Origin: CBDAPI01 sp965248635
GTDB taxonomy: Bacteria > Acidobacteriota > UBA6911 > RPQK01 > CBDAPI01
NCBI GenBank assembly: GCA_965248635.1
Contig: OZ252114.1
Location: 2,542,001-2,606,000, forward strand
Length of the DNA stretch: 64,000 bases
Direction of reading: 5' to 3'
The translations under genes and the position numbers were made by a program. A model generated the notes under the pieces. That model was not told the DNA's origin, ran no database searches, and saw only the letters and a list, made by a program, of their open reading frames with translations. Below are positions 51,990-61,762 of this stretch, one piece after another. Positions within the stretch are counted from its first letter, which is position 1. Every line of letters begins with the position of its first letter.

Positions 51990-53273
51990 ATGAACAAGTC
52001 GAATCAAGTGATGCGAGTCGCTGTTGTGTTGGCGGTATTGGTCTTCCTGTCGGGAGCTGCCCTGGCTCGGGCAACGCTGGTCGTTCTTTGTAGCGACAGT
52101 GCAGGTAAGCCGCTCAAGAAGGTTGAGGTTTCTCTGCAGTTGTTGGAGACGCGGCAGCTTCTCGAAACGATCAGGTCAGACGGCAAGGGAAGAGCTCGTT
52201 TCAAGAAGCTCACCGGGGGCTACTACAGGATATGGGCTCGAAGAGAGGGCTTTCAGCCAGTCTATAGAGAGTTTCTGAATTTGGAGGAGGGCTCGGAGAG
52301 GTCAGTGGATCTGAGGTTCGAACCCGGAGACTCCTCACAGCTCCTCTACTTTGAAGACTCCGCGTCCTTAAAAAAAGCTCAGCAACTCTATGTAGAAGGG
52401 GCTCAGGCCCTGCTAGGGCGCCAGATTGACCAGGCCCAGGAGAAGTTACTGGCGGCCCGGAAGTTGAATCCGTCCGACCCGTATATTTTTAAGTACCTGG
52501 GCATCGTGTTTCTCAACCGGAGGAACTGGAAGGAAGCCCGGGAGAATCTCGAGAAGGCTGTTGAGCTCCTGGAGATGTTGGGCAGCTTTCGGACGGATGA
52601 GGAGCGAATTCAGATCCAGCAGCGTCGCCAGAGCCTGGAGCAGCTCGCCGCCGAGATTCCCCTCATGCAGGTCGAGGACCAGGTCGAACAGGCCGTGCAG
52701 GCCCGAGAGTACCCACAGGTTCTAGATCTAATTTCGAAACTCCTTGAGCTGAACCCGGAAAAAGGCGGGTATCATTACAACCTGGCCCTGGCCTACCTGC
52801 ACTCGGACCGGATCGACGAAGCCCATAAGCTAAAGCTGGGGGCACTAATCGACGACCACGAGAAAAACGCCGAAGTAGCCAAGGCCAGAGTTCAGCCGGA
52901 CGAGCCTTCCATCGAGAAAGAGCTGGCCGAGTTGTACCTGCAAGCCGAACGCGATGCCCAGGCCATAGATGCGTTTCGAAGCTTCTACCTGCACAGCGGA
53001 GAGAACCCCGATCAGAGTCTAGTCAAGAAGGCAAAAGAGTCGGTGGGCAAAGGGAACAAGGCCCTGGCCATCCTGATTTACGAGAGCATCATCCGGGTCA
53101 GCCCCGACTTTCCCGAGGCCTATTTTCAGCTGGGCATGCAACGTTACTTTGATAACCAGTACGAAGAGGCCAAGAAGCTTCTGCGGCAGTATCAGAAGAT
53201 CGGCCAGGATCCGGGCAATCTTCAGAATGTGGAAGCCACCCTGGTTGTGATGAGCCGGGCCGAAGGCCAGTAA
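51990..53273 (+). CDS. Secreted protein with carboxypeptidase-regulatory-like domain and TPR repeats
   Basis: 427 residues, ATG with GGAGG nine bases upstream. Signal peptide at residues 1-27 ('VVLAVLVFLSGAALA'). Residues ~28-110 form a carboxypeptidase-regulatory-like beta domain ('VVLCSDSAGKPLKKVEVSLQ' ... 'GGYYRIWARREGFQPVYREF'). From residue ~130 to the end there are tetratricopeptide repeats: 'AQALLGRQIDQAQEKLLAAR', 'KYLGIVFLNRRNWKEARENL', 'YHYNLALAYLHSDRIDEA', 'AELYLQAERDAQAIDAFRSF' and 'AYFQLGMQRYFDNQYEEAKK'. Such proteins act as periplasmic scaffolds. No partner is evident; it is preceded by the divergent toxin-antitoxin pair. Confidence 0.9.
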   Translation: MNKSNQVMRVAVVLAVLVFLSGAALARATLVVLCSDSAGKPLKKVEVSLQLLETRQLLETIRSDGKGRARFKKLTGGYYRIWARREGFQPVYREFLNLEEGSERSVDLRFEPGDSSQLLYFEDSASLKKAQQLYVEGAQALLGRQIDQAQEKLLAARKLNPSDPYIFKYLGIVFLNRRNWKEARENLEKAVELLEMLGSFRTDEERIQIQQRRQSLEQLAAEIPLMQVEDQVEQAVQAREYPQVLDLISKLLELNPEKGGYHYNLALAYLHSDRIDEAHKLKLGALIDDHEKNAEVAKARVQPDEPSIEKELAELYLQAERDAQAIDAFRSFYLHSGENPDQSLVKKAKESVGKGNKALAILIYESIIRVSPDFPEAYFQLGMQRYFDNQYEEAKKLLRQYQKIGQDPGNLQNVEATLVVMSRAEGQ

Positions 53274-53296
53274 CAATAAGATGATGGAGGCTGACT

Positions 53297-53446
53297 ATGC
53301 CCAAGATCATTCGTTTTCATGAAACGGGCGGAGCCGACGTTCTCCAGATCGAGGACTTACCTGTCGAAGAACCCGGCGAGGGCGAAGTCCGGTTGAAGGT
53401 CGAGCGAGCGTTTGGCTGCTGGAATGAGGCCACGTGCGCCTGCTAG
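53297..53446 (+). pseudogene. N-terminal stub of a zinc-type/quinone oxidoreductase-like gene
   Basis: The first ~38 codons read 'MPKIIRFHETGGADVLQIED' and 'LPVEEPGEGEVRLKVERAF', the N-terminus of quinone oxidoreductase/MDR proteins, and then the sequence loses similarity and stops at 53444-53446. The rest of the ~330-residue protein is missing and the next gene begins at once on the other strand, so a deletion has removed it. Confidence 0.8.
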
Positions 53447-53521
53447 AAAGTAAGGCGAACAGCCTAAACTGTGCCCGCAACACGTTAAATTGACGGTGCC
53501 CACTAATGCGCTTCAACCCGG

Positions 53522-53839
53522 CTAATGGACCGGTCGCCGAAGCCGGTACACTCCGTCGCTGAATTCTTTGAAGTAGACTTCAACCAAGGGGTGGGAAATC
53601 GCTTCACGAGTAAGGTCGGGCTCCAAGTTCCTCTCCGCAACGTAGGTGGTATGCGCGGCTCCGTGTACCAAGACGTGATACCAGGGCTGATCTTTAGGCG
53701 GTCGGCTTCGGGCTACTTGTTCGTACCATTCTTCGCTGCCCTGAAAGACTGGGTGTACATCGAAGATCACCCCGCGGTAGTTGAAAAGGCAATGGTGAAT
53801 CAGTTCGCCGATGCTGAATCCCGCATCAATCGTTGCCAT
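53522..53839 (-). CDS. hspQ: Heat shock protein HspQ / hemimethylated DNA-binding YccV-like protein
   Basis: 105 residues, normal length for the family. Conserved blocks: 'FSIGELIHHCLFNYRGVIFD', 'FQGSEEWYEQVARSRPPKDQ', 'PWYHVLVHGAAHTTYVAERN' and 'ISHPLVEVYFKEFSDGVYRL'. In Escherichia coli HspQ (YccV) is a ClpXP specificity-enhancing factor and binds hemimethylated DNA. It is a stand-alone gene here, next to the oxidoreductase stub. Confidence 0.95.
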   Translation of the reverse strand: MATIDAGFSIGELIHHCLFNYRGVIFDVHPVFQGSEEWYEQVARSRPPKDQPWYHVLVHGAAHTTYVAERNLEPDLTREAISHPLVEVYFKEFSDGVYRLRRPVH

Positions 53840-54079
53840 AGATTCGATCCTTCCGTGTTTCGTCTTCTTCCCGATAATAGACCAGCTTCAAACGCTATGA
53901 AAGGAAGGCGAAAGGTGAACACCCTCTTTCGAAGCCGCCGAGGGTTTTGACCCACTTCGTCGAGTGTGCAATAATTCAGAAACCTGTCAGGGTGTGGTCG
54001 TGGCCCGGCTTTTCTCGGGCTGATCGCAACTCGGCCAGGTCATGGACACCTACTTAGCCTGGAGATCCCCATTAACGAC

Positions 54080-56821
54080 GTGATCGACCGTGACCCTCCA
54101 CGAGGTCCCGAACAGCCTTTAACTCTGGCGGAGTACCTGCAGAAGCTGGACGTTTCCGGTTTGCCTGGACGCCTCAAGTTGATCTTAGTGGCTGTGGCGG
54201 TCCTGGTGCTCCTGATGGGTCTGAACTGGGCTCGTACTTTCTACACGGATTGGCTTTGGTTCAGCAGTCTGGGCTACCAGCAGATTCTTCTGAAGATCGT
54301 AACCACCAAAGTCTGGCTTTTTTTGGCGGGCGGACTCGTGTTTGCAGCCATTGCCGGGACCAACCTTCACTTCGTATTCCGTTCTACTCGGGGACAGGCG
54401 CCGCTGGCGCAAAGCACGATCGCCCCACACCTCTATGGAACAGTGAGACAACTCCTGACTTGGCTTTCTGTAGGGAGTGTAGCGCTGCTTAGCTTCTTCG
54501 TTGCGGCCACTGCGGCTCGGCAGTGGGACAGTATTTTGCGTTTTCTCTGGGCAGTACCTTTTGGCCAGGTGGATCCCATCTTCCAAAAGGATCTGGGCTT
54601 TTTCGTCTTTACACTTCCGGTCCTTCACTTCATGCAACAGTGGTTGCTGGTCGCCTTGATTCTGGGAACTCTGATGGTGGCGGCCCTCTATTACCTGCTT
54701 TCCCGATTGCGAGGAGAAGTCCCGATGTTTTCGGGTGGGGCCTTGGCCCACCTGGCCGGCCTGGGAACCACCATGTTTTTTGTGCTGGCGGTGGGACACT
54801 GGCTGGGGCGCTACGATCTCCTTTACTCCACTTCGGGAGCTGTCATAGGTGTCGGCTACACGGAGGCCCACGCGGGACTGCCGCTCCATGCTCTGATGGC
54901 CATGGTAGCGATACTAAGTGCCATGCTTCTGGCCGCCGCGAGTTTTGCCTCCAACCGCAGTCTGGCTTACTGGGGGATCGGTCTGTGGTTTGGGCTGAAC
55001 ATCCTGGTTGGATCCGTCGTGCCGTTCTTGGTCCAGCGGTTGTATGTGGAGCCAAGTGAGCTTGCGAGGGAGAAACCCTACCTGGAAAACCACATCCAGT
55101 TAACCCGCCGGGCTTACGGCTTGGACCGTCTGGAGTCGCAAAGCCACCCGGCTGGCCGAGCCGTCAGAGCTGAGGCTGTTGCCCAGAATCAAGGCACCGT
55201 TCAGAACGTGCGGTTGTGGGACGAGGGCCCTCTTCTTGACAGTTACAACCAGATCCAGTTCTTCCGGCTTTACTACGACTTTTTGTCGGTTACGACTGAC
55301 CGCTATGTCATCGATGGGCAGTTGCGACAGGTCATGCTTTCCACGCGGGAGATCTCCGCTGAGAAACTCCCCCAGGAGGCGCAACGGTGGGTGAACCGCC
55401 ACCTGCAGTTTACCCACGGTTATGGAATTGCGATGAGCCCCGTCACCGAGGTCGACTCGGGAGGTCGCCCCGCTTTCTTTGTGAAAGATGTTCCACCCCA
55501 GGGCGAGATTCCACTCGAGCGCCCCGAGATCTACTATGGTCTGAAAAGTCTGGGTTCGATCATTGCCAATACCAGGATGCAGGAGTTCAACTATCCGGGG
55601 AGGGATGGTCCCGTCTACACTCGCTACCAGGGAGAAGGAGGAGTCCTTCTCAGCTCTCTGTTTCGGCGGCTGCTCTATGCCTGGCAGTTCCGGGACCTCA
55701 ACACTTTGATTTCCGGGGAAATCGAGCCGCACAGCCGGATCCAGTATCGACGAACCGTTGCTGAGCGCTTCAACGCGCTCGCCCCCTTTCTTCTACGCGA
55801 CGAGAACCCTTACGTGGTGGCTGCCGACGGGCGTTTGTTCTGGATTCAAGACGCCTATACGGTGACCAACCGATATCCGTATTCCACGGATTGGCAGGGT
55901 CAATTCAATTACATCCGCAATAGTGTCAAAGTGGTCATCGACGCCTATGAAGGCAGCGTGGACTTCTACGTTGCCGATACGTCGGATCCCCTGGTCCAGA
56001 CCTACCAGCGCATCTTTCCCGGGCTTTTCAAGCCTCTGGAAGAGATGCCTGGCCATCTGAAGCCCCACCTCCGCTATCCTCTGGGCCTCTTTACGATCCA
56101 GGTCCAAATGCTGCTTCAATATCACATGCAGGATGCCGGTGTGTTCTATAACAGAGAGGACCAGTGGTCTCTTCCACTGCAGACTTCGTTCGGGCGTACC
56201 TCAACCCTGGTTCCCTACTACATCGTGGCTCGCCTTCCAGGTGAAGATCGAGAAGAGTTCCTCCTGATTCAGCCGTTTACTCCGGTCGATCGCCACAACC
56301 TGGTTGCCTGGATTGCCGCGCGCAACGATGGTTCCCACTATGGAGAGCTCGTGCTCTTCCGCTTTCCCCCGGGGCGACATGTGGATGGTCCCAACCAGGT
56401 CGAGGCCAGGATTGACAATGACGCCATTATTTCCGAGCAGTTCACATTGTGGGGACAGGTGGGATCCGAGGTATCGCGAGGAATCTTACTGGTCATTCCG
56501 CTGGAGGATTCCATACTGTATGCCGAGCCGGTCTTTCTAAAACCGGAGACACTGGAGTTTCCCGAGCTGCGCCGGATCATTCTCGCCGATGCCACCAAGG
56601 TGGTCATGCACCCTACCCTCGACGGCAGTCTTCAAGCTCTTGTAGGAGCCCTGCCTGCGGTCGTTCCTGCCGGGACAGAAGTGGAAGAGGAGATTGCGAC
56701 AGAAGTGGAAAAGCGGGAGGCCCTGTCCGGGGCATCGCAGAAGTTGGAGGCGGTTAAGGCCGGGTTAGAGGAGGCCCTCGAAAAGCTTCGCGAAGTGCTC
56801 GATCGGCTCCGGCAAGAATAG
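54080..56821 (+). CDS. UPF0182 family integral membrane protein
   Basis: 913 residues from a GTG start; the start is uncertain since the Shine-Dalgarno-like GGAG is 16 bases upstream. The N-terminal third has about seven membrane spans ('LILVAVAVLVLLMGLNWART' first, then 'DWLWFSSLGYQQILLK', a family hallmark). The soluble C-terminal part has the conserved UPF0182 blocks 'LWDEGPLLDSYNQIQFFRLY', 'QRWVNRHLQFTHGYGIAMSP', 'RFNALAPFLLRDENPYVVAA', 'RNSVKVVIDAYEGSVDFYVA' and 'MQDAGVFYNREDQWSLP'. The last ~50 residues are a coiled coil rich in Glu and Lys. Function unknown; widespread in Actinobacteria, Cyanobacteria and Acidobacteriota. Monocistronic by position. Confidence 0.95.
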   Translation: MIDRDPPRGPEQPLTLAEYLQKLDVSGLPGRLKLILVAVAVLVLLMGLNWARTFYTDWLWFSSLGYQQILLKIVTTKVWLFLAGGLVFAAIAGTNLHFVFRSTRGQAPLAQSTIAPHLYGTVRQLLTWLSVGSVALLSFFVAATAARQWDSILRFLWAVPFGQVDPIFQKDLGFFVFTLPVLHFMQQWLLVALILGTLMVAALYYLLSRLRGEVPMFSGGALAHLAGLGTTMFFVLAVGHWLGRYDLLYSTSGAVIGVGYTEAHAGLPLHALMAMVAILSAMLLAAASFASNRSLAYWGIGLWFGLNILVGSVVPFLVQRLYVEPSELAREKPYLENHIQLTRRAYGLDRLESQSHPAGRAVRAEAVAQNQGTVQNVRLWDEGPLLDSYNQIQFFRLYYDFLSVTTDRYVIDGQLRQVMLSTREISAEKLPQEAQRWVNRHLQFTHGYGIAMSPVTEVDSGGRPAFFVKDVPPQGEIPLERPEIYYGLKSLGSIIANTRMQEFNYPGRDGPVYTRYQGEGGVLLSSLFRRLLYAWQFRDLNTLISGEIEPHSRIQYRRTVAERFNALAPFLLRDENPYVVAADGRLFWIQDAYTVTNRYPYSTDWQGQFNYIRNSVKVVIDAYEGSVDFYVADTSDPLVQTYQRIFPGLFKPLEEMPGHLKPHLRYPLGLFTIQVQMLLQYHMQDAGVFYNREDQWSLPLQTSFGRTSTLVPYYIVARLPGEDREEFLLIQPFTPVDRHNLVAWIAARNDGSHYGELVLFRFPPGRHVDGPNQVEARIDNDAIISEQFTLWGQVGSEVSRGILLVIPLEDSILYAEPVFLKPETLEFPELRRIILADATKVVMHPTLDGSLQALVGALPAVVPAGTEVEEEIATEVEKREALSGASQKLEAVKAGLEEALEKLREVLDRLRQE

Positions 56822-56917
56822 CCGCCCCGCGGCCGCGTACTCTGGGTTAGGTCGAATCGTGCGGTCCTCCTTTGTATAATCTCTCCTGGTAAACCAAATC
56901 GAAGGCCGAGATTTGCC

Positions 56918-57193
56918 CTACCGATAGATTTCCTTCCGGTGTCCAATTTTGATTACTATCACAATCAGTTCAAATGTTTCGACTACATAAATGAGGCGGT
57001 AATCGTCAATCCGAATTCGATATAGTTTTTCCGGACCTCTAAGTTTTTTGATCTGGAGCAGTTCTGTAAAGGGATTCTCGGCAAGGAAAGAGAGTGCTTC
57101 AGCAATCTTGTCCTGTATTCTAGCCGGAAGCTGTAGAAACTCCTTTCGGGCAGACTTTCGGAATTTAACTTGGTAACGTTTCTCACCCGGCAT
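56918..57193 (-). CDS. RelE/ParE-type toxin
   Basis: 91 residues. The family pattern is seen in 'YQVKFRKSARKEFLQLPARI', 'PFTELLQIKKLRGPEKLYRI', 'RIDDYRLIYVV' and the C-terminal 'VIVIKIGHRKEIYR'; the basic residues and the C-terminal Tyr of RelE are conserved. RelE toxins cut mRNA on the ribosome, ParE toxins inhibit gyrase; sequence alone suggests the RelE side ('GHRKEIY'). The antitoxin gene lies upstream with 10 bases between. Confidence 0.93.
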   Translation of the reverse strand: MPGEKRYQVKFRKSARKEFLQLPARIQDKIAEALSFLAENPFTELLQIKKLRGPEKLYRIRIDDYRLIYVVETFELIVIVIKIGHRKEIYR

Positions 57194-57203
57194 AATTGCC
57201 GGA

Positions 57204-57422
57204 CTACTTTCGGTCGGCTAGAACATCTTCGAGAGAAAAAAGGCCTTCGTCCTTTCGGGCGTAATAGGCTTCTAAATCGATCTCATCCTCAAGCTGCTCT
57301 ATCAGTGCCTCCTCGACAACATATCTGACCTTGAGTCCTTTTCGCTTGCAGTAAACCGATAATGCGCGTTTGACGCGAGCGTCGATCACGGTTGAGAGAG
57401 TGGCAGTTGCGGGTTCAGACAT
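57204..57422 (-). CDS. Antitoxin of the RelE/ParE-type toxin (ribbon-helix-helix-like)
   Basis: 72 residues from the ATG at 57422; an ATG five codons upstream is also possible. 'TATLSTVIDARVKRALSVYC' and 'KRKGLKVRYVVEEALIEQLE' fit a strand-helix-helix DNA-binding fold, and the acidic tail 'ARKDEGLFSLEDVLADRK' is typical of RelB-like toxin-binding regions. It is the first gene of the pair. Confidence 0.85.
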   Translation of the reverse strand: MSEPATATLSTVIDARVKRALSVYCKRKGLKVRYVVEEALIEQLEDEIDLEAYYARKDEGLFSLEDVLADRK

Positions 57423-57494
57423 GCCATTATTAAACATTATTTTTCAAGATACACCATGCCGGCATGAATAATATTCTTCCTGCTAACAATTCTC

Positions 57495-59186
57495 CTAGTC
57501 CGTCAGTGTGATAAATACACGATCGATCTCCCCGGAATACGCAAACACTCCGCCTTCGTAGCTGGAATCGACCTGTGTGCCGGTGTCCCGGCCGACGTCG
57601 AAGGTCTCGGCCAATGAGTAGGTGCTGATATGCATATGCGGCATGTCGATGGTATCCACTTTCTCGCCGTTAACGTACAGCTCACCGGTGCCGCCAAATT
57701 CAACGGTCTTGATAAAGTTGAATTTCAGCTCGGTCTCGCCTTCTGGTAGTGGCGGGGAGCTCAAGTGGTAGTGCACGCCGTCGAGGTAGTTGTAGTCGTA
57801 GTGCAGCTTGCCGCCTTTTATATACATCGTGAAGCCGCCGGTCATGCCGCCTACTGCGACAATCACACCTTCTTCACCTCCCTTGAGGTCAACGGTGGTC
57901 ACGATTTCATGTGGACGGTTCTTGACCGGGGCGGAGGCTTTCTCGGCAATCCGGAAAGCACCCGGCGCAAAATAGACAAACTCCTTCTGGTCGCCGAACA
58001 ATATGTCCTGGGTATTGGCCAGTCGCTTGATCATGTCATCGTAGAGCGGATAGACGTTATTCGCCCAGGCTTCTTCGTCGAACACCTGTTGAAGTTCCTT
58101 GAGCTTCTCAGGATACTTTTCGGCAAGATCGTTGCTCTCGGAAAAATCCTCGGCCACGTGGTACAGCTCCCACACGTCGTCCTCGAAAGGCACAACCTTG
58201 TTGAGTTCCCACGGCATCCGGTTGGCATGCAGGGTTACAGCTTTCCAGCCATCCTCCCAGATTGCACGATTGCCATACATCTCATAGTACTGTCGTTTCT
58301 TGGCATTTGGCGCGTCGGGATCGTTGAATGAGTAGTTCATTGCCACACCGGTAAACGGCTGCTGAGGAATTCCGTGGTAAATCTCCGGCTTCTCTATGCC
58401 GGCAGCCTCGAGGATGGTTGGCGCAATGTCACTGATGTGGTGATATTGGTCGCGAATTTCACCTTTGCCTTCAATTCCGTTCGGCCAGTGCACGACCAGT
58501 GCGTCAGCCTGGACGCCGCGATGCTCGGCTTGCTTGAAGTAGCGGAACGGGGTATTGCCGGCCATGGCCCAACCCGCGTGATAGTGCGGATAAGTGTCCC
58601 ACTGCCCCCACCTCTCCAGGTTACGCATGCTGGCATCGAAAGGGGTTTGCAGGCCATTGAGCACGTAGGTTTCGTTGAATGTGCCGGCCAGTCCGCCTTC
58701 ACCGCTGGCGCCGTTATCCGAGGTGACAAGAATCAAAGTATTGTCCAGTTCACCGATGCGCCTGAGGGTCTCGACAACCCGGCCTATCTGATGGTCCACG
58801 TATTCCAACTGGGCGGCAAATACTTCCATCTGCCTCGCGTAGAGGCGCTTTTCATCGTCACGCAGCGAGTCCCAGGCAGGAAGCTCGTCAATACGTTCGG
58901 TCAGTTTCGTATTTTGCGGGATGATACCAAGACGTTTCTGGTTCGCCATGATCTCTATGCGCGCCTGGTCCCAGCCCATGTCAAATTTGCCGGCATACTT
59001 GTCGAGATAATCATCAGGAGCATGGTGCGGTGAGTGCATTGATCCCGAAGCCCATAACATCATGAATGGCAAATGAGGTTTTAGTGATTTGTGTCCGGTG
59101 ATCCACTGTATCGCGCGATCGGCAAGATCTTTATCCAGGTGCTCGGTCTTGTGATACGGCTCAGGTGTGTGGTCATTCCACATCAC
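57495..59186 (-). pseudogene. Arylsulfatase lacking the N-terminal catalytic part
   Basis: 563 codons from a GTG at 59186. The sequence is that of the middle and C-terminal parts of a large arylsulfatase: 'YHKTEHLDKDLADRAIQWIT', 'MLWASGSMHSPHHAPDDYLD', 'LDNTLILVTSDNGASGEGG' (metal site), 'ALVVHWPNGIEGKG', 'YHHISDIAPTILEAAGIE' and a C-terminal jelly-roll. The first ~200 residues of the family, including the C/S-x-P-S-R site that becomes formylglycine, are missing. A TAG lies in frame six codons upstream of the GTG, and no sulfatase-like sequence is found in the 150 bases beyond. It cannot be an active sulfatase as it stands. The rest of the frame is clean, so the deletion may be recent. Confidence 0.85.
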
Positions 59187-59362
59187 CGGGATGAAGGTCC
59201 GCTAATGGCTTCCGGCGGAACTTCAACTCAGGTAAATCAGCCCTATTTTCGGGTCAGGCCAAGTGCTGCTTTGGGTCGCAAGCGGCTATTCGATACCTGA
59301 CATGATTTCTAGGGCCGAGCGCCCAAGCTAGTATAAGGGGCGTGACAACTGTCGATGCCTTC

Positions 59363-60862
59363 TCAGGGCACAATCGCGACGCCCCACGGTCGTTCTCCGA
59401 CCTTAATTCGGGCCACCACCTGCAGGGTTTCCACTTCAACCACAGACACATCATCCGATGGGCCGTTAGCGATATAGAGTTTTCTCCCGTCCGGCGTGAT
59501 GGCAATGCCCCAGGGGCGTTTGCCGATTTCAAACGAGGCGATAACTTCATGGGTTGACGTGTCGATCACGAAAACACGATCGCCATCGCCGGTGGTGACA
59601 TAGACTCTCTTTCCATCGGGGGCTACAGCAACGCCCATCGGCCTTACCTTGTCGCCTTCCAGTTTGACTCTGTGGGTCACTCGATGGTTTTCCGTGTCCA
59701 CAACCGAAAGGGTCCAGAGCGTCTCTGACGTGACGTAGGCGCGGGAACCATTTGGCATGAAAGCGACGGCACGAGGCCCGCCCCCAACCACGAAGGTCGC
59801 CGTGACTTTGTTCGTTTCAGTGTCAATGACGGACACCGTCTGGCTCGTCTCATTCGTCACATAGACGATCTTCCCGTCGGGGCTCAAGGCTACGCCCTCG
59901 GGCTCCTTTCCCACAGCAATGGCTTGAACCATCTTGCCGCTCGCCACGTCCACCACGCTGACCAACGATGCATCTTGGTTGGCGACGTACAGCTTCGTCC
60001 CGTCACGGCTAGCCACAAATTGCTCCGGATTCGATCCTCCAGAAATGACCTTGACGAGCTCGTTGCTGAGGGTGTCGATAAGACCTATGCCGCCCGCTTT
60101 CTGGCCAGTGGGGGGAAGGTTTCCCTGGTGCGCGCTTGCCGGGGAAAGGGAGGAGCCGCTCAAGGCAACATACACAGTCTTTCCGTCCGGGCTCACCTGA
60201 ATTTCTCTAGGCCGGCTCCCCACCGGAATTGTGGTGAGGACACTGTCGGTGCCCGCGTCAATCACAGTGACGTCGCCCGAGCCCTCATTGCTGACGTACA
60301 CCCGGGGAGACGACGCGGCCTCGGAGGCTGTCGGCTGGGGGGACGCGACAGCATCGGTCTGAGCTTTCTCGGGCGCGCTACCTGTCTGCGCTTCGGGCCA
60401 GTCCGCCGGTGGAATCCAGGCCCCCCCGTTCGGTCCAACCTCATCTGGCCTCCCCGGAGGCAACACCTTCTCACTTCTTGCCCTGACATAGATATAAATG
60501 TCGGTGATCTGTTCGTCGTCGAGCAGTTGATTCCACGCCGGCATCCCCTTCTCGGGGGCTCCATCGCGAGCGACCCGGAGAAACTCCTCGTAGGGGAGCA
60601 GCGGTTCTCTCAGGTTCGGTGCCAGGGGACTGCCCAGGGCATGCTCGCCGTGACATCTGGCACAGTACACATGCCACCATTTCCAGCCATTGTAAACCCG
60701 TTTATAAACCGTTGAAGCGTCCTGAGGGTCCTGGATGGCGGCCTCCCCAATGCTCCGGAGATTAGCCGAAGTCCCCAGGATCCAGACCAAAAGTGCGAGG
60801 CAAATGACCGTCACTGTTCTCAAGATGCGGTCTTTTGAGATCTTGATGAGCGACTCACTCAC
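59363..60862 (-). CDS. Cytochrome c - YVTN beta-propeller fusion in the xox operon
   Basis: 499 residues. The N-terminus has an uncleaved or signal-type span ('TVTVICLALLVWILGTSANL'). A single cytochrome c domain follows, with heme site CARCH at about residues 66-70 and a likely distal Met in 'APEKGMPAWNQLLDDEQITD'. After a Pro/Ala-rich linker (~150-185) comes a seven-bladed YVTN/NHL propeller with regular ~42-residue repeats: 'RVYVSNEGSGDVTVIDAGTD', 'KLYVANQDASLVSVVDVASG', 'IVYVTNETSQTVSVIDTETN', 'RAYVTSETLWTLSVVDTENH', 'RVYVTTGDGDRVFVIDTSTH', 'KLYIANGPSDDVSVVEVETL'. It overlaps xoxJ by four bases. It stands where the electron-acceptor cytochrome xoxG usually is, so may take electrons from XoxF (inference). 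Confidence 0.92.
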   Translation of the reverse strand: MSESLIKISKDRILRTVTVICLALLVWILGTSANLRSIGEAAIQDPQDASTVYKRVYNGWKWWHVYCARCHGEHALGSPLAPNLREPLLPYEEFLRVARDGAPEKGMPAWNQLLDDEQITDIYIYVRARSEKVLPPGRPDEVGPNGGAWIPPADWPEAQTGSAPEKAQTDAVASPQPTASEAASSPRVYVSNEGSGDVTVIDAGTDSVLTTIPVGSRPREIQVSPDGKTVYVALSGSSLSPASAHQGNLPPTGQKAGGIGLIDTLSNELVKVISGGSNPEQFVASRDGTKLYVANQDASLVSVVDVASGKMVQAIAVGKEPEGVALSPDGKIVYVTNETSQTVSVIDTETNKVTATFVVGGGPRAVAFMPNGSRAYVTSETLWTLSVVDTENHRVTHRVKLEGDKVRPMGVAVAPDGKRVYVTTGDGDRVFVIDTSTHEVIASFEIGKRPWGIAITPDGRKLYIANGPSDDVSVVEVETLQVVARIKVGERPWGVAIVP

Positions 60863-61698
60863 TGAGCTGCATCTACCCTGTTATCCATGAGGGGCACTCC
60901 ATAATCGGTCAGGATCTTTCTGATTTCAGCTCGCTTCCTGTCAAGCACCTCTTCCAATCGGGCTTTGAGGGTCTTTTCACCGTGTCTGACCCCCATCGAG
61001 ATATCGAAGGCAAAAGGCAGATCGCCCTCGCCAGATGGGACAGGCACTAGCTCCAACGCCGCACCCTGTTTCTTCGCAAAGTACCCAGCGACGGGCCCCC
61101 ATACAATCGCCACATCGATCTCCCCGGTGGTAACTGCTTCGATGATCCTGCTGGGCCGATTCTCTGGCGAGTAAAAGGTGCTGTACCCGACCACATTCTT
61201 CACGATACCCCTTCTCGTTAACTCGTGGACAGGCGGGGGATTCGTGTAGTCGCTGCCAAGCAGATGCACGCCAATTTTGAGACGCCGCAGAACCGGATCA
61301 TCCAGGGATTTGACGCGAATTCCCTTATCTTTGCGAAAGACGAAGACAAACGTGGAGCGGTAATAGGGCTGGGTCCAAAGAACCGGATCATACCCTTTCG
61401 GAACGCCCATCACTACATCGCATCGAGCCTCCTTCAGGGTAGCATTCAGGGTGTTCCGGATAAAGCCCATGCGTTGTCCCCACCAGACGTAGGTGGGGGA
61501 AGCTCCAAATTCTTCCGCGATGAGATTGCCGATTTTGTTTTCAAACCCCTCCAAGCGCCGGTTGGTAAAAGGCAGATTGTCGGGATCGGCACACATCCGA
61601 AACTGTTTCATCTCGCCTCCCCACGTGCTCACGATCCACAGAGCGTAGATCAGGAGGAGGAACAATCCAGAAATACCGACATGTCGTCTCTCGACCAT
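60859..61698 (-). CDS. xoxJ: XoxJ-like periplasmic substrate-binding protein associated with quinoprotein dehydrogenase
   Basis: 279 residues, signal peptide (about residues 10-27). Type 2 periplasmic binding-protein fold of the 'quinoprotein dehydrogenase-associated' family: 'FRMCADPDNLPFTNRRLEGF', 'FGASPTYVWWGQRMGFIRNT', 'CDVVMGVPKGYDPVLWTQPY', 'LKIGVHLLGSDYTNPPPVHE' and 'GEIDVAIVWGPVAGYFAK'. MoxJ/XoxJ proteins are needed for methanol dehydrogenase activity, probably in maturation. It is 65 bases downstream of xoxF and overlaps the cytochrome-propeller gene, so all three form one operon. Confidence 0.93.
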   Translation of the reverse strand: MVERRHVGISGLFLLLIYALWIVSTWGGEMKQFRMCADPDNLPFTNRRLEGFENKIGNLIAEEFGASPTYVWWGQRMGFIRNTLNATLKEARCDVVMGVPKGYDPVLWTQPYYRSTFVFVFRKDKGIRVKSLDDPVLRRLKIGVHLLGSDYTNPPPVHELTRRGIVKNVVGYSTFYSPENRPSRIIEAVTTGEIDVAIVWGPVAGYFAKKQGAALELVPVPSGEGDLPFAFDISMGVRHGEKTLKARLEEVLDRKRAEIRKILTDYGVPLMDNRVDAAQ

Positions 61699-61762
61699 AG
61701 GCCCCCGAGTCGCTGTCCAGCGCCACCGGCAGACCTGCGTCGCAGTTGGATGTGCCTCGCAC

